Positions 7,908-17,097 of a stretch of DNA of 64,000 bases are shown piece after piece; the stretch's first letter is position 1, and each line of letters starts with the position of its first letter. The stretch covers positions 1 to 64,000 of the forward strand of contig JACPZP010000087.1 in the NCBI GenBank assembly GCA_016195405.1, given 5' to 3'. The notes under the pieces were generated by a model. It was not told the origin of the DNA, made no database searches, and saw only the letters and a program-made list of their open reading frames with translations. The stretch is from Planctomycetota bacterium. GTDB lineage: Bacteria; Planctomycetota; Planctomycetia; Gemmatales; Gemmataceae. The position numbers and the translations under genes are program-made.

Positions 7908-9896
7908 ATGCGCATGATTTCACGTTTGGCAGTTGTTCTTGTCGCTGCTTCGTTCTGTGATGGTGTGGCATGGTCCCAGCCGGTGCCGGCACTGATTCCG
8001 CGCGGGGCCTTTTTTGCGGAGCCAGACAAGCAGCAAGTCATGCTCAGCACCGATGGCAAATGGGTCGGTTACCGGGCGGCCAGCGGCGGCACGACAAATC
8101 TTTGGGTTGCGGCGGTGGACAAGCCGGCCGAGGCCCTTGTTGTCACCAAACAGAAGGGCGACCCGGTGATCGACTACCGCTGGGCCAACCGGAGCGCCTA
8201 CGTGCTGTATCGCATTCCGTCGGAGGGTGGAACGCCCGTGCTGCTCCTGAATCTCGACACCGGCGAGTCACGGAATCTCACGCCGGGAAAAGGCGTCACG
8301 GCGTCGATCGAAAAATTGAGCCCGGAGCATGTCGATGAGGTGTTGTTGCGCGTCAAAGAATCGGGCCAGGCGAAATTCGAGTACCGGCGTCTCAATTTGC
8401 TCACCGGCACGGCCGACATCGCATTCAAAAACGAGCGCGGCTTCGACCGCGTGTTGTTCGACGACCACTGGCGGCCGTGCGTCGCCGTGCTCCAGAAGCC
8501 GAAAGCCGGCTTCGAACTGTGGCAGCCAGACAACCAAGGCGAATGGGCGGCCTTCGCCAAATTTCAAGACGGTCCGGAGTCCGATGCCTCGCAGCCGATC
8601 ATGCTCGACCCGACCGGAAAAACGCTTTATCTCACCGATAACCGAGGCCGAGACAAGGCGGCATTGGTGAGCATTGACCTGGCAAGCGGCCAGGAAACCG
8701 TGCTGCTGACCGACCCGTTCGCCGACGTGTTGCCGGCGTTGCTCTTCCATCCCAAAACCGGCCGCGTGCAGACAGCTTCATCCTATTTTGGCCGCTTGCG
8801 CCGGCATTTCCTCGACCCCACGCTGCTGCCGGATTTCGAGTATTTGCGAAGCGTGGCGCCCGGCGACACCGGCATCTTGTCGCCCTGGGGAGGGCGCAGC
8901 CTGGACGACCGCACGTGGCTCGTCGCATTTCTGGATGGAGGGCCGACTCGTTATTACGTGTACGACCGCGCGAAGCGACAGGCGACGTTCTTGTTTTCGG
9001 AAAACAAGACGATGGCAGCGCACACCCTGGGGCGACGACAGCTGGAAGTCATCACGACGCGGGACGGGCTGGAACTGCCGGCGGATCTATATTTCCCGAA
9101 AGACGCCGTCACGGCAGGAAAGACGCGACCCAAGCAGCCGTTGCCAATGCTGATGTACGTCCATGGCGGCCCCTGGAGCGCGTATCCCTGGAACGATTGG
9201 AACACGAACCGGTGTTTGCAACTGCTGGCGGATCGCGGCTACGCCGTGCTGCGCGTGGAGTTTCGCGCGTCGAAAGGCCTTGGGCGCAAGATCAGTGAAG
9301 CGGGGACGCGGGAATGGGGGCTCAAAATGCAGGACGATCTGATCGACGCCGCGGATTGGGCCGTCAGCCAAGGGATCGCCGCCCGGGATCGCATTGGCAT
9401 TTGGGGTTGGTCCTACGGCGGTTACGCCGCCTTGCAAGCGCTGGCGACATCCGATCGGTTCGCGTGCGGGATGTCGTTGTACGGCCCGACAGAACTGGAG
9501 TCGTTCATCGCTGAAGCCCATCCGATCGCTCGGGGGCCCTGGCGCAAGTTGATCGGCGACGACACCACGGCGGAGGGGCGTGCGCAACTGAAGAAGACTT
9601 CTCCGTTCCATTACGCGGAAAAATTTGCCAAGCCGGTGTTGATCGCGCAGGGAGCGAAGGACGTGGTGGTGCCCAAGAAGCAATCCGACCGATTCGTTGC
9701 GGAATTGCAGAAGCATAAGAAACCGGTGACGTATTTGCTCTATCCCGACGAGCCGCACGATATCCAACAACCAAGGAACTGGATTTCCCTATTCGCAGTG
9801 GCGGAACGCTTCCTCCACGACCATCTCGGCGGTCGATACGAACCCGTCGGCAACGACATAGAAGGGTCAAGCATCAAGGTAGTGGCTGGGGGCTGA
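7908..9896 (+). CDS. Secreted S9-family peptidase (prolyl oligopeptidase / acylaminoacyl-peptidase type)
   Basis: A 662-residue exported serine peptidase. The start at ATG 7908 is chosen because it gives a signal peptide (MRMISRLAVVLVAASFCDGV, cleavage after AWSQ); the frame extends 33 codons upstream without one. Residues about 30-380 form the WD-like beta propeller of S9 enzymes (TPVLLLNLDTGESRNLTP, GKTLYLTDNRGRD). The alpha/beta hydrolase follows, with the nucleophile in GWSYGGYAAL (Ser 502), Asp 585 in GAKDVVVP and His 617 in DEPHD. Such enzymes cleave short peptides, here probably in the periplasm. A 63-bp stretch of this gene (8198-8260) recurs as a fossil at 3107-3169. A palindrome follows the stop. 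Confidence 0.92.
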   Translation: MRMISRLAVVLVAASFCDGVAWSQPVPALIPRGAFFAEPDKQQVMLSTDGKWVGYRAASGGTTNLWVAAVDKPAEALVVTKQKGDPVIDYRWANRSAYVLYRIPSEGGTPVLLLNLDTGESRNLTPGKGVTASIEKLSPEHVDEVLLRVKESGQAKFEYRRLNLLTGTADIAFKNERGFDRVLFDDHWRPCVAVLQKPKAGFELWQPDNQGEWAAFAKFQDGPESDASQPIMLDPTGKTLYLTDNRGRDKAALVSIDLASGQETVLLTDPFADVLPALLFHPKTGRVQTASSYFGRLRRHFLDPTLLPDFEYLRSVAPGDTGILSPWGGRSLDDRTWLVAFLDGGPTRYYVYDRAKRQATFLFSENKTMAAHTLGRRQLEVITTRDGLELPADLYFPKDAVTAGKTRPKQPLPMLMYVHGGPWSAYPWNDWNTNRCLQLLADRGYAVLRVEFRASKGLGRKISEAGTREWGLKMQDDLIDAADWAVSQGIAARDRIGIWGWSYGGYAALQALATSDRFACGMSLYGPTELESFIAEAHPIARGPWRKLIGDDTTAEGRAQLKKTSPFHYAEKFAKPVLIAQGAKDVVVPKKQSDRFVAELQKHKKPVTYLLYPDEPHDIQQPRNWISLFAVAERFLHDHLGGRYEPVGNDIEGSSIKVVAGG

Positions 9897-9905
9897 TGAA
9901 TGGGG

Positions 9906-9972
9906 AAAAAAAAGGTGTCAGGACCCTTTTTCGCGCTCGAAAAAGGGTCCGGACACTCCGGACACTTTTTTT
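9906..9972. repeat. Palindrome after the S9 peptidase gene, possible terminator
   Basis: Arms running from about 9906-9933 (A-run, GGTGTCAGGACCCTTTTTCG) and 9938-9972 (CGAAAAAGGGTCCGGACAC, T-run) are inverted copies. The right arm carries an extra 9-base duplication (TCCGGACAC). Both ends have A/T runs, so it could terminate transcription from either side. It begins about 10 bases after the stop codon. Confidence 0.75.
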
Positions 9973-10304
9973 CCAATCATCCGGCTCTTGCTGCTCGGCG
10001 GTCTCAGCGTTGAATAATCCGGATTAAAGACTGGCGAATTAGGAATGCAGGACGAAATGGGCCTTCCTCCCTCCATTGTACCATGCGGAAACGAGCGATT
10101 GCTATGTCCGTAGTCGGGTGATTGACGGAATTCGCCAAAGATTATCCGCCAAGGCCCAGGGGGTATATGAGTTTGGACCTGTGAGTCCCTGACAATAACT
10201 CGGCCATAAGGATTTGATCTTGAACGGCTTATGTCGAGGAGCTGCCCGCCAAAGTGCGTGGCGGGGATGGCGGGCAGGTGGCGCTCTCGACCTACCATGC
10301 CAGT
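9973..10304. other. Intergenic region with a second palindrome
   Basis: No convincing gene is present. Bases 10234-10292 form an imperfect inverted repeat whose core arms are CTGCCCGCCA (10242-10251) and TGGCGGGCAG (10268-10277), with outer TCGAG/CTCGA-type flanks. It lies just past the 3' end of the esterase gene and may help end its transcript. Confidence 0.55.
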
Positions 10305-12263
10305 TCAATCATCCTCCGCGACTTTGACCGGCTTTCCCCCATTCTGCTTCTCGAAGAACTTCAGATACTTCGAAAGCGGAAACAGGCCAATCTCTTTGCG
10401 AATCTCCTCCACGCGTCCGGCATCCTCCAGCGGCATCAGGACTAGCTCGCCGCTGTCGTTGGTTCCAAGCTGCGAGCCGTACCGCTGCTTCTCGCCGAGG
10501 TTGACTTGCAACCGGTCGTAAAGCAAGGCGTATGGTTGGGCGTCGAGCTGCTTGGCTTTCACGTCTTTTTCAATCGGGGGCAAGGCGGCCAGCATGAGTG
10601 GGATGTGGCCGCTGTGCTGCACGATCAGGAAGGCGTGGTGCGCGGTCTTGGCGCCGAAGCGCTCGACGTCGATCCAACCTACATCCCCGATGAGCTTGAT
10701 GAGATACTTGGTGTTGTCGGCATCGACCTTCGGCATGTCCTTCATCTTGTCTTTGTTGGTGCGAACCTCCTGGTCGATCTTGCCGCGCCGTGCGAGTTCC
10801 TCGCGGATGGAGGCGACTTGATCTTCGGGAATGTCCTTAGAACTGCTCAGCGTCAGCGGCTTGAGTTGCACGTCCACGGGAGCCTTGTCCATGCGCCGGT
10901 ACCTCGTCATTTTCCCATCAGGCAATTCGCGTAGCGAGAGCGCTCGGTCCTTCAATTCATACCCGTATACTTTCTTGCTCGCCCAATAGCGAAAGGTAAG
11001 TTCTCCGGGTTCCCAACTCACCCGTTTGATCTTGAGAGATTCCGGCTGGCCGACGCGCACGCTGATAGACTTAGCCGGCTCGAAATGGATGACCTCCTTC
11101 TCTTCGTCTTGATTTTGCCAGCTTCCGAGCAAGGACAGAGGAACCTCGCGCGATGCGGTGTCTTTGCCGAAGGCCCGAATCAGGGCGGCGGCAAACTCGT
11201 CGCGCCACATGGCGTCATCGTGTCCGGCGACGCGCGAGACGAACACCACCGGCACGTTCAGCTCCTTGAGCTTGTCGGCAACTCCTAACGTGATCTTGTG
11301 GAAGCTCTTTTCCCAGGTGCCGGCGGCAAGGTGGAAATATGGCAAGTCGGCGGCTTTGGCTTTTGGCTCCGACGAACGAATGCCGGCCACTGAAAACGCG
11401 TAAACGTGGCCGAACAACTCGGGATGGCGCAGGCCCATCTCGGCCGAGAAGCGGCCGCCGTTGGAGACGCCGTAAACCGCGCGTTCTTTGCGGTCGCCGC
11501 TGGCACCCAGCTCTTTCTCCGCCCAGGCGCGCACTTCCTCGGTGAAGAATTTCTCGTGCTTGGCGAAGCGACCGTCGTCGACTCCAGGCAAGTATTCGCA
11601 GGCCCGCAAATCCTCCTTGATCTTGTAGGGCTTGCCCCGGTCGCCGCGATAACTGCCGCTGGAGACGCCGACGACGATCATCGGGGGCAGCTTCCCGACG
11701 AGAATCAAGGGCTCGACGATGTCGCCGTTGGTCATGCCGTCGGCGGCGTAGACGACCGGATAAGATTTCGTGGGATCGTGGCCCGGCGGAAGGTAGATCT
11801 TGATCTTCCTTTTCTCGTTTAGGATCTTGCTTTCGATGTCGAGCGTTTTCTCCGTGCCCTTCAGCTCTTTGGCCCCGGCCGGCGCTGGCGGCGCTTTGGG
11901 CCCGCGCCATTTCTCGAAGTTCAACGCCTGGCCCGGCTTGAACGCGGGCTCGCCCTTTTTCCCCGGCGTCAGCGCATAGGAGAACACTCCTTTTTCCAAG
12001 CCGGGGCGATCGATCGTCAGCGTCCATACGTCACTGTCTAGCAGCCGCCGAAGCTGCTTCGACTCGCCGCCTACGATCAGCGTCACCTGCTCGGCATCGC
12101 CCTGGAAGAAGAACGTGGCCTTGTCGCCGTCGGTCCAGACGGGCGTCTTCTCCTTTGCCCGGCGATCGATTAGGTCTTGAGCGGTCGGATCATCGGCAGC
12201 GCACGTTAACGCGGAAAGGAACAATATGGGAACGAGTGAAAAGACAAAATGACTTCGTTTCAT
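10305..12263 (-). CDS. Secreted esterase (Fes/YieL-type alpha/beta hydrolase) fused to a DUF6624-like domain
   Basis: ATG 12263 is the start, with SD AGGAGA and a signal peptide (MKRSHFVFSLVPILFLSALT, then CAADD). The 652-residue protein has an N-terminal CBM48-like beta domain (about 35-105). It is followed by an esterase D/enterochelin-esterase-like hydrolase (about 125-370) with nucleophile Ser 267 in YGVSNGGRF and a likely His in the AGHDDAMW segment. A beta-rich linker follows (about 385-470). The last 170 residues match the DUF6624 pattern (VDADNTKYLIKLIGDVGW, AHHAFLIVQHSGHIP, EKQRYGSQLG). The hydrolase probably acts outside the cytoplasm on an ester or sugar-ester; the substrate is unknown. 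It is divergent from the gene at 12515. Confidence 0.82.
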   Translation of the reverse strand: MKRSHFVFSLVPILFLSALTCAADDPTAQDLIDRRAKEKTPVWTDGDKATFFFQGDAEQVTLIVGGESKQLRRLLDSDVWTLTIDRPGLEKGVFSYALTPGKKGEPAFKPGQALNFEKWRGPKAPPAPAGAKELKGTEKTLDIESKILNEKRKIKIYLPPGHDPTKSYPVVYAADGMTNGDIVEPLILVGKLPPMIVVGVSSGSYRGDRGKPYKIKEDLRACEYLPGVDDGRFAKHEKFFTEEVRAWAEKELGASGDRKERAVYGVSNGGRFSAEMGLRHPELFGHVYAFSVAGIRSSEPKAKAADLPYFHLAAGTWEKSFHKITLGVADKLKELNVPVVFVSRVAGHDDAMWRDEFAAALIRAFGKDTASREVPLSLLGSWQNQDEEKEVIHFEPAKSISVRVGQPESLKIKRVSWEPGELTFRYWASKKVYGYELKDRALSLRELPDGKMTRYRRMDKAPVDVQLKPLTLSSSKDIPEDQVASIREELARRGKIDQEVRTNKDKMKDMPKVDADNTKYLIKLIGDVGWIDVERFGAKTAHHAFLIVQHSGHIPLMLAALPPIEKDVKAKQLDAQPYALLYDRLQVNLGEKQRYGSQLGTNDSGELVLMPLEDAGRVEEIRKEIGLFPLSKYLKFFEKQNGGKPVKVAEDD

Positions 12264-12384
12264 GTGGTTCTCCTGGAATGAGTTCAAGCCTCGCCGAGGA
12301 ATAGACGTTCTCATGCATCACATAGCATTGATTAACTTTGATGGTTCGACAGTCTAGGTTAGCGTGCACGATCCGCACCACTAT

Positions 12385-12446
12385 TAACCCGACGCGCAAG
12401 CGAGAGAGCAACGAAGGACGTTTTCCCTCGCTGGCGCGTCGGGTTA
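12385..12446. repeat. Palindrome in the divergent promoter region
   Basis: Arms 12385-12404 and 12427-12446 (TAACCCGACGCGCAAGCGAG and its complement) differ at one position, with a 22-base loop. It lies between the two divergent start codons (12263 and 12515), so it is not a transcription end for either gene. Confidence 0.78.
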
Positions 12447-12514
12447 GCGTACTGCACATTCGCGTCTAAATAGATTCAAGACGGTCAGGTTGGGAAACCT
12501 TCGGGAGAATTCAA

Positions 12515-13657
12515 GTGCGCGCTGTTTTCACAGTCATAATCGTGGCGGGAATCGGCCTTCTAGGTGCAACAAACGCGCAAACGGCCGAGCTGACTACGCT
12601 CCTGGCCCGAATCCACTCGGTCGGCAAGGAGGGGAAAGGCAACGCCGACGCCGCCCGAGCGTGGCGCGAGTTGGTGAAGGAAGGGCCCGACGCGCTCATG
12701 GAGATTCTCACCTCATTGGACGATGCCAGCCCGACGGCGGCGAATTGGCTGCGCTCGGCCATCGACGCGATCGCCGAGAAAACTCAGCTAGCCGGTAAAC
12801 CGCTGCCGGCCGCCAAGTTCGAAGCGTTTGTGCGCGAGACGCGCCACTCTGGACAGGCCCGGCGTCTGGCCTATGAATGGTTGGTAAAGACCGACGCAAC
12901 TGCCGCCGGCCGTCTCTTGCCCGGGATGTTGAATGATCCAGGCGCGGAGCTGCGCCGCGAAGCCGTCGAACTCGTTCTTAAAGACGCTCACAAGCTGTTC
13001 GACAAGGACGATAAGCCTGGTGCGATCGCCGCCTACAAGAAAGCCCTCGAATCGGCCCGCGACATCGACCAGATTCAGCTCATCGAAAAGCGCTTCAAGA
13101 AAATGGGGGTGGAATTCGATCTGACCGCGCACCTCGGCTTCATCACTCGTTGGATGATCGCCGGCCCGTTCGACAACACCCAAGGCAAGGGCTACCACAC
13201 CGAGTTTCCGCCGGACAAAGGCGTCGATCTCAAAGCCGTCTACACCGGCAAGGACAAAAAGGAAGTGCGCTGGCAGGAATTCGTGACGACGCAACCGTTG
13301 GGCGTGGTTGATTTCAAGAAGCCCATCGGCGCCCTGCAAGGCGCCCTCGCCTATGCATACACGGCAGTGAATTCGGAGAAGGAGCAACGCGTCGAAATCC
13401 GCTGCGCCAGCGGTCCCGCCGTCCGCATTTATCTCAACGGCAAGGAAATCTACACGCGCGAGGAATACCACCACGGCGTGGAACTCGACCAGCACATCGC
13501 CCCAGGAGTCCTCAAAGAAGGCCGCAATGAAATCCTTGTGAAAGTCTGCAATAACGAGCTGAAGGAAGACAAAGACGAACCGTGGGCATTCCAGCTTCGG
13601 ATTTGCGATGCGCTGGGAACGCCGGTGCGCATCGCGGTGGTGACGGGGAAAAGATAG
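12515..13657 (+). CDS. Secreted HEAT-like protein with a C-terminal carbohydrate-binding-like domain
   Basis: The start is GTG 12515, with SD GGGAGAA. A signal peptide is evident (RAVFTVIIVAGIGLLGATNA). Residues about 25-200 are helical, HEAT-like repeats (ALMEILTSLDDASPTAANWL, PGAELRREAVELVLKDA). Residues 205-380 form a beta domain with WMIAGPFDNTQGKGYHTEFP and later VRIYLNGKEIYTREEYH and GRNEILVKVCN. This last block is the 'sugar-binding/PA14-like' pattern common in planctomycete secreted proteins and resembles the C-terminal part of the VCBS protein at 62219. No catalytic residues are recognised. 380 residues in total. Confidence 0.75.
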   Translation: MRAVFTVIIVAGIGLLGATNAQTAELTTLLARIHSVGKEGKGNADAARAWRELVKEGPDALMEILTSLDDASPTAANWLRSAIDAIAEKTQLAGKPLPAAKFEAFVRETRHSGQARRLAYEWLVKTDATAAGRLLPGMLNDPGAELRREAVELVLKDAHKLFDKDDKPGAIAAYKKALESARDIDQIQLIEKRFKKMGVEFDLTAHLGFITRWMIAGPFDNTQGKGYHTEFPPDKGVDLKAVYTGKDKKEVRWQEFVTTQPLGVVDFKKPIGALQGALAYAYTAVNSEKEQRVEIRCASGPAVRIYLNGKEIYTREEYHHGVELDQHIAPGVLKEGRNEILVKVCNNELKEDKDEPWAFQLRICDALGTPVRIAVVTGKR

Positions 13658-13966
13658 CGCAAGACAATTCTCGCTTTACGTTCGTTGGGGCGGAATTAGG
13701 CACGTTACTTGCCTTTTCACGCAAGCGTCGATTGACTCGTCGCATTGATCTTGCAAGCCCGCACAACTCACGCTTCGCATGAGGTGGGCCTTTTGCGAAG
13801 CGAGCGGCCGATGTTTGCGCAATTGACTTCCCGTTCAACGCCAGAGGGGTGCGAGCCGACCTTACAAATTCTTCAATTTCGGAACGGGCATTTTCTTCAT
13901 TTGCACTTTCGTTCGAAGGCAGCATGGATACCGGAGCTGCACTTCACCATTCACAGGAGGCTTCTC
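13658..13966. other. Upstream region of the RTX-repeat gene
   Basis: About 310 bases without a recognisable gene. An in-frame extension of the downstream gene to 13745 exists but has no signal-like or conserved sequence. No hairpin is obvious. Confidence 0.4.
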
Positions 13967-15733
13967 ATGTCGTTTCTATTCCCGCGCACAATCCGACGGC
14001 CGTTTCGCTCCTCTCATTTCTTCTGGCATCTTCGGCCTGAGGTCGAAGCACTAGAGGATCGCTGCGTTCCAAGCACGGCGTATTTGGCCACCGACTTGGT
14101 TTCCGACCAACCGGGCGTGGCGCCGATTCTGGACCCGAACCTCGTCAATGGCTGGGGAATTGCCGTTAGCCCCAACGGCGGCGCATTCTGGGTATCGTCC
14201 AATGGCAAGGACTTAAGTGTGCTTTATAACGGGGACGTGAACGGCAATCCGCTCGCCAAAGTTCCCTTGGAGGTAAACATTCCAGGCGGAGCGCCTACCG
14301 GCCAGGTTTTCAACGGCACTGGTGATTTTCAGATAAGCGCCGGCGGAGTCACCGCTTCCGCGCTGTTTATTTTCGCGGCCGAATCGGGCATCGTAAGCGG
14401 CTGGAACCCGGGCGTGCCGCCGCCAAGCCCCTCGCACGACGCTCAAATCGGCTATCAGGCGCTCGACGGCGCGATCTACAAAGGAATCGCCTTGGCCAAC
14501 CACGGAACTGGTAATTTCCTCTATGTCGCCGACTTCCACAACAACAAGATCGACGTTTTGGACAGCACCTTCACGCTGACCCATCTCGACGGCTCCTTCA
14601 CCGATCCGAAGCTGCCTGCCGGTTACGCGCCCTTTAACGTCGCGGCCATCAACAACCAGCTTTACGTCTCCTATGCCAAGCAAGACGCCGACGCGGAAGA
14701 CGAGGTTGCCGGCCCGGGCCGCGGCTTTGTCGACGTCTTCGATCTCAACGGACACTTTGAAGAACGGCTGATCTCGCGCGGCAGACTCAACGCTCCTTGG
14801 GCGATGGTTCTCGCGCCCGCAGGCTTCGGCGATTTCAGCGGCGACCTTCTCGTCGGCAACTTCGGCAATGGCCGGATCAACGCTTACGATCCCAACACCG
14901 GCGCTTTCAAGGGCACGCTCAGCGAGTCGCCGGGCCACCCGATCGTGATCGACGGGCTGTGGGGGCTTGCCTTCGGCAACGGCAAGACCGCGGGCAGCCA
15001 AACGACGCTCTACTATGCCGCCGGACCTGACGACGAAGCGCACGGGCTGTTCGGCAAAATCACGGCCAACGCGGCAGGAACAAATCCGGTGCAAGCCGCG
15101 CTGACCGACGGCAATCTGATCATCACGGGAAGCCGCGACAATGATCGAGTCGAGGTGGAATTGAACCGAAAGGGCGACCAGGTAATCGTCGAGTCGCACG
15201 AGCACAAGATCGGAACTTTCGCGCTTGCGGAAATCAGCACGATTCAGTTCCAAGGCTTCGCGGGTAACGATCACATCACGGTCAGTCCGCGGATCACGGT
15301 CACGACGATCCTCGACGGCGGCGCCGGCGACGACGTGCTAGTCGGCGGCGGGGGCAACAACATCCTGCTCGGCGGGCCCGGCGATGATGTGCTCATAGGC
15401 CGCGGCGGGCGCGATATCCTCATCGGCGGCGACGGGCGCGACGTGCTGATCGGCGGCTTCAACGACGATCTCTTGATCGGCGGCTCGACGGTCCACGACG
15501 GCAACACGGCAGCGCTCTTGCAGATTCTCACCGAATGGACGTCGACCGAATCTTATAACACGCGCATCGACAAGCTGCGCAACGGCACCGGCGGCTTGCC
15601 GAACCTGGACGCGACCACGGTTATCGACGATGGCGTTGTCGACATTCTCTTTGGCGGACGTGGACTTGATTGGTTCTTTACAGGAGCGGGTGACCTGACT
15701 CCGCGCAAGATAGCCGCCGAGCAGGTGAATTGA
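13967..15733 (+). CDS. Secreted TIGR03118-like protein with RTX-type repeats and LEDR motif
   Basis: ATG 13967 follows a near-perfect SD (AGGAGG, 7 bases). The 588-residue product starts with a basic stretch and EVEALEDRCVPS near residue 30, the N-terminal motif of planctomycete exported proteins. Residues about 40-370 form a beta-propeller-like domain of the TIGR03118 type (NGWGIAVSPNGGAFWVSSNG, FNVAAINNQLYVSYAKQD, DGLWGLAFGNG). Residues about 445-505 carry glycine/aspartate nonapeptides (GGAGDDVLVGGGGNNILLGG, GPGDDVLIG, DGRDVLIGG), expected to bind calcium once outside the cell. It is probably surface-exposed or released. A short hairpin follows the stop. Confidence 0.85.
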   Translation: MSFLFPRTIRRPFRSSHFFWHLRPEVEALEDRCVPSTAYLATDLVSDQPGVAPILDPNLVNGWGIAVSPNGGAFWVSSNGKDLSVLYNGDVNGNPLAKVPLEVNIPGGAPTGQVFNGTGDFQISAGGVTASALFIFAAESGIVSGWNPGVPPPSPSHDAQIGYQALDGAIYKGIALANHGTGNFLYVADFHNNKIDVLDSTFTLTHLDGSFTDPKLPAGYAPFNVAAINNQLYVSYAKQDADAEDEVAGPGRGFVDVFDLNGHFEERLISRGRLNAPWAMVLAPAGFGDFSGDLLVGNFGNGRINAYDPNTGAFKGTLSESPGHPIVIDGLWGLAFGNGKTAGSQTTLYYAAGPDDEAHGLFGKITANAAGTNPVQAALTDGNLIITGSRDNDRVEVELNRKGDQVIVESHEHKIGTFALAEISTIQFQGFAGNDHITVSPRITVTTILDGGAGDDVLVGGGGNNILLGGPGDDVLIGRGGRDILIGGDGRDVLIGGFNDDLLIGGSTVHDGNTAALLQILTEWTSTESYNTRIDKLRNGTGGLPNLDATTVIDDGVVDILFGGRGLDWFFTGAGDLTPRKIAAEQVN

Positions 15734-15756
15734 GGCGCCTGTTAAAGTCGCAGTTC

Positions 15757-15788
15757 CCTCGGTCCCAAACACCTGATTGGGACCGAGG
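15757..15788 (+). terminator. Hairpin after the RTX-repeat gene
   Basis: Arms 15757-15767 (CCTCGGTCCCA) and 15778-15788 are perfect inverted copies with a 10-base loop, 24 bases after the stop. No T-run follows, so termination is likely but not classic. Confidence 0.5.
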
Positions 15789-15929
15789 TCGTGGGAGGTT
15801 GGTCTCGCGTCAGTCATGAGTCGAAGGCCCTGTTCTGTGACTGTATCCCTCAATGTCTTGGCCTCGAAGTTGAATATGTCCCTGACGATTGCCGTTGTCC
15901 GCCTTCTTTTTTGCGAGTCTAATGAGGGC

Positions 15930-16175
15930 ATGGGCCGGCGACGCGGGAAACGAGCAACGACTGACGCGTGGGCGGGGCACGAACTCCCGAACCTCGACGA
16001 GCGTCTGTGTACCGGCTGTAAGCTATGTGTGGCCATTTGCCCGACCGATTGCCTGGAAATGGCGGGGCCCTTGCCGTGGTTGCCGCGTCCCGGCGCTTGC
16101 GTCAGTTGCTCGGCCTGCGTGCTTGTCTGTCCGGCAAAGGCGCTGCGGATGGAGAATTGCTCGGCGTCCGCTTAG
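15930..16175 (+). CDS. Small 2x[4Fe-4S] ferredoxin-like protein
   Basis: Two clusters are plain: CTGCKLCVAICPTDC and CVSCSACVLVCPAKAL, each CxxCxxCxxxCP, the pattern of bacterial-type ferredoxins and NuoI-like electron carriers. From ATG 15930 the protein is 81 residues. The SD-like GAGGG is very close to this ATG, and the frame is open upstream to 15777, so the start is uncertain. The N-terminal 25 residues are basic and not conserved. It would carry electrons in the cytoplasm; no partner reductase is nearby. The next gene starts 14 bases after the stop. Confidence 0.75.
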   Translation: MGRRRGKRATTDAWAGHELPNLDERLCTGCKLCVAICPTDCLEMAGPLPWLPRPGACVSCSACVLVCPAKALRMENCSASA

Positions 16176-16189
16176 AAAGCGGTAGAGTC

Positions 16190-16687
16190 ATGGATCTAAT
16201 CGACTTTTATCTCGAGCGCGCGCCGGACGATCGCGGGCGCTGGCTGCACGAAATCTGGGCCTGGGATTTTGAAGCGCTCGAAGACGTCCACGACTACATC
16301 CAAGAGCTGTTTCCGCTGCGCGAGCGAAGCCGCTTTCAGCCGACGGCGCCGATTTTGGATGACAGGATCGCGGGGGAGTTTCGCACGAATCCGATGATTC
16401 GTGCCAATCTTCGGAAGTCCTTCGACAGGATGCTTAACTTCTATGGGTTTCGCTGGGATGAAGCCTGGACGCGGATCGTTCCGGCAGAACATTTTCGAGA
16501 ACGCTCGAATAACTGGTTGTTTCCGGAGGATCACAACCATCTGCGGATTACGCGAATTCTGAAGTCTCTGACGTTGTGCGGGCTGGAGGCGGAAGCGCGT
16601 GAGTTCTTGGAAGCGTTGCTGGCGGCGGTGGATGAGCAAAGCGTGACGTGGGAGACGTTGCAATTTTGGCGGGAAGCGGTGTCGTAG
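16190..16687 (+). CDS. OGFr-domain (opioid growth factor receptor-like) protein
   Basis: From ATG 16190 the 165-residue protein begins MDLIDFYLERAPDDRGRWLH and continues EIWAWDFEALEDVHDYIQEL then FPLRERS. The pattern 'FY-x-DxRGR-x-L-x-EI...W-D...LE-x-HDYIQ-x-LFP' is the conserved region named after the vertebrate opioid growth factor receptor. Bacterial members are stand-alone and of unknown function. A later MLNFYGFRW fits the same family. It probably forms a helical cytoplasmic protein. It follows the ferredoxin closely (14 bases) and may be co-transcribed. Confidence 0.8.
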   Translation: MDLIDFYLERAPDDRGRWLHEIWAWDFEALEDVHDYIQELFPLRERSRFQPTAPILDDRIAGEFRTNPMIRANLRKSFDRMLNFYGFRWDEAWTRIVPAEHFRERSNNWLFPEDHNHLRITRILKSLTLCGLEAEAREFLEALLAAVDEQSVTWETLQFWREAVS

Positions 16688-16734
16688 CTGGATGGCGGGA
16701 ACTCAAGACGAGAAGCGAGCGCGAAACGTAAACC

Positions 16735-17097
16735 TCAGGGAAGGAATGCCGCCACGATTTCATTTAGTTTTTCCAGGGGCTGCGGCGGGAAGAGGACGTG
16801 GGCGGCGCCCAAGTCCCAGCAGAGGCCGGCGAGCGTCGGGTGATCGGTGTCGCCGACGACGATGACGGCGGTGGCCGGAAAGAGCTGTGTCACTTGGGCC
16901 AGGAGCGACATTTCCTGTTCGAGGTTGGCGCCAAGTTTCAAGACGAGAAGACCGCCGCCGCCTTGTCGGAGTAAGTTGAGGCAAGTTTTGGCATGACGCA
17001 CGTCGCGCAGCCAGACGGAACGGGCCCGGGCGAACTCGCTGAACTGATCGGCGAGCCGGCCCTGACTATCGTAAATCAGAAGCTGCGCGCGGTTCAT
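16735..17097 (-). CDS. Receiver-like protein at the end of a five-gene cassette
   Basis: A 120-residue protein whose ATG (17097-17095) shares its first base with the TAA stop of the upstream regulator, so translation is probably coupled. The order of strands and helices (QLLIYDSQGRLADQF, GGLLVLKLGANLE, TAVIVVGDTDHPTLAGLCWD, GAAHVLFPPQPLEKLNEIV) resembles a response-regulator receiver. However, the usual phospho-acceptor Asp at the end of strand 3 is replaced (LKLGANL), and the 'KP' near the end reads PPQP. It may therefore act as a non-phosphorylated partner. The receiver reading is inference; no database check was possible. Confidence 0.65.
   Translation of the reverse strand: MNRAQLLIYDSQGRLADQFSEFARARSVWLRDVRHAKTCLNLLRQGGGGLLVLKLGANLEQEMSLLAQVTQLFPATAVIVVGDTDHPTLAGLCWDLGAAHVLFPPQPLEKLNEIVAAFLP

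Noticed and set aside
9087-9770. 227-codon minus-strand frame over the S9 peptidase
   Set aside because: The plus strand carries the full catalytic triad; this frame is a shadow.
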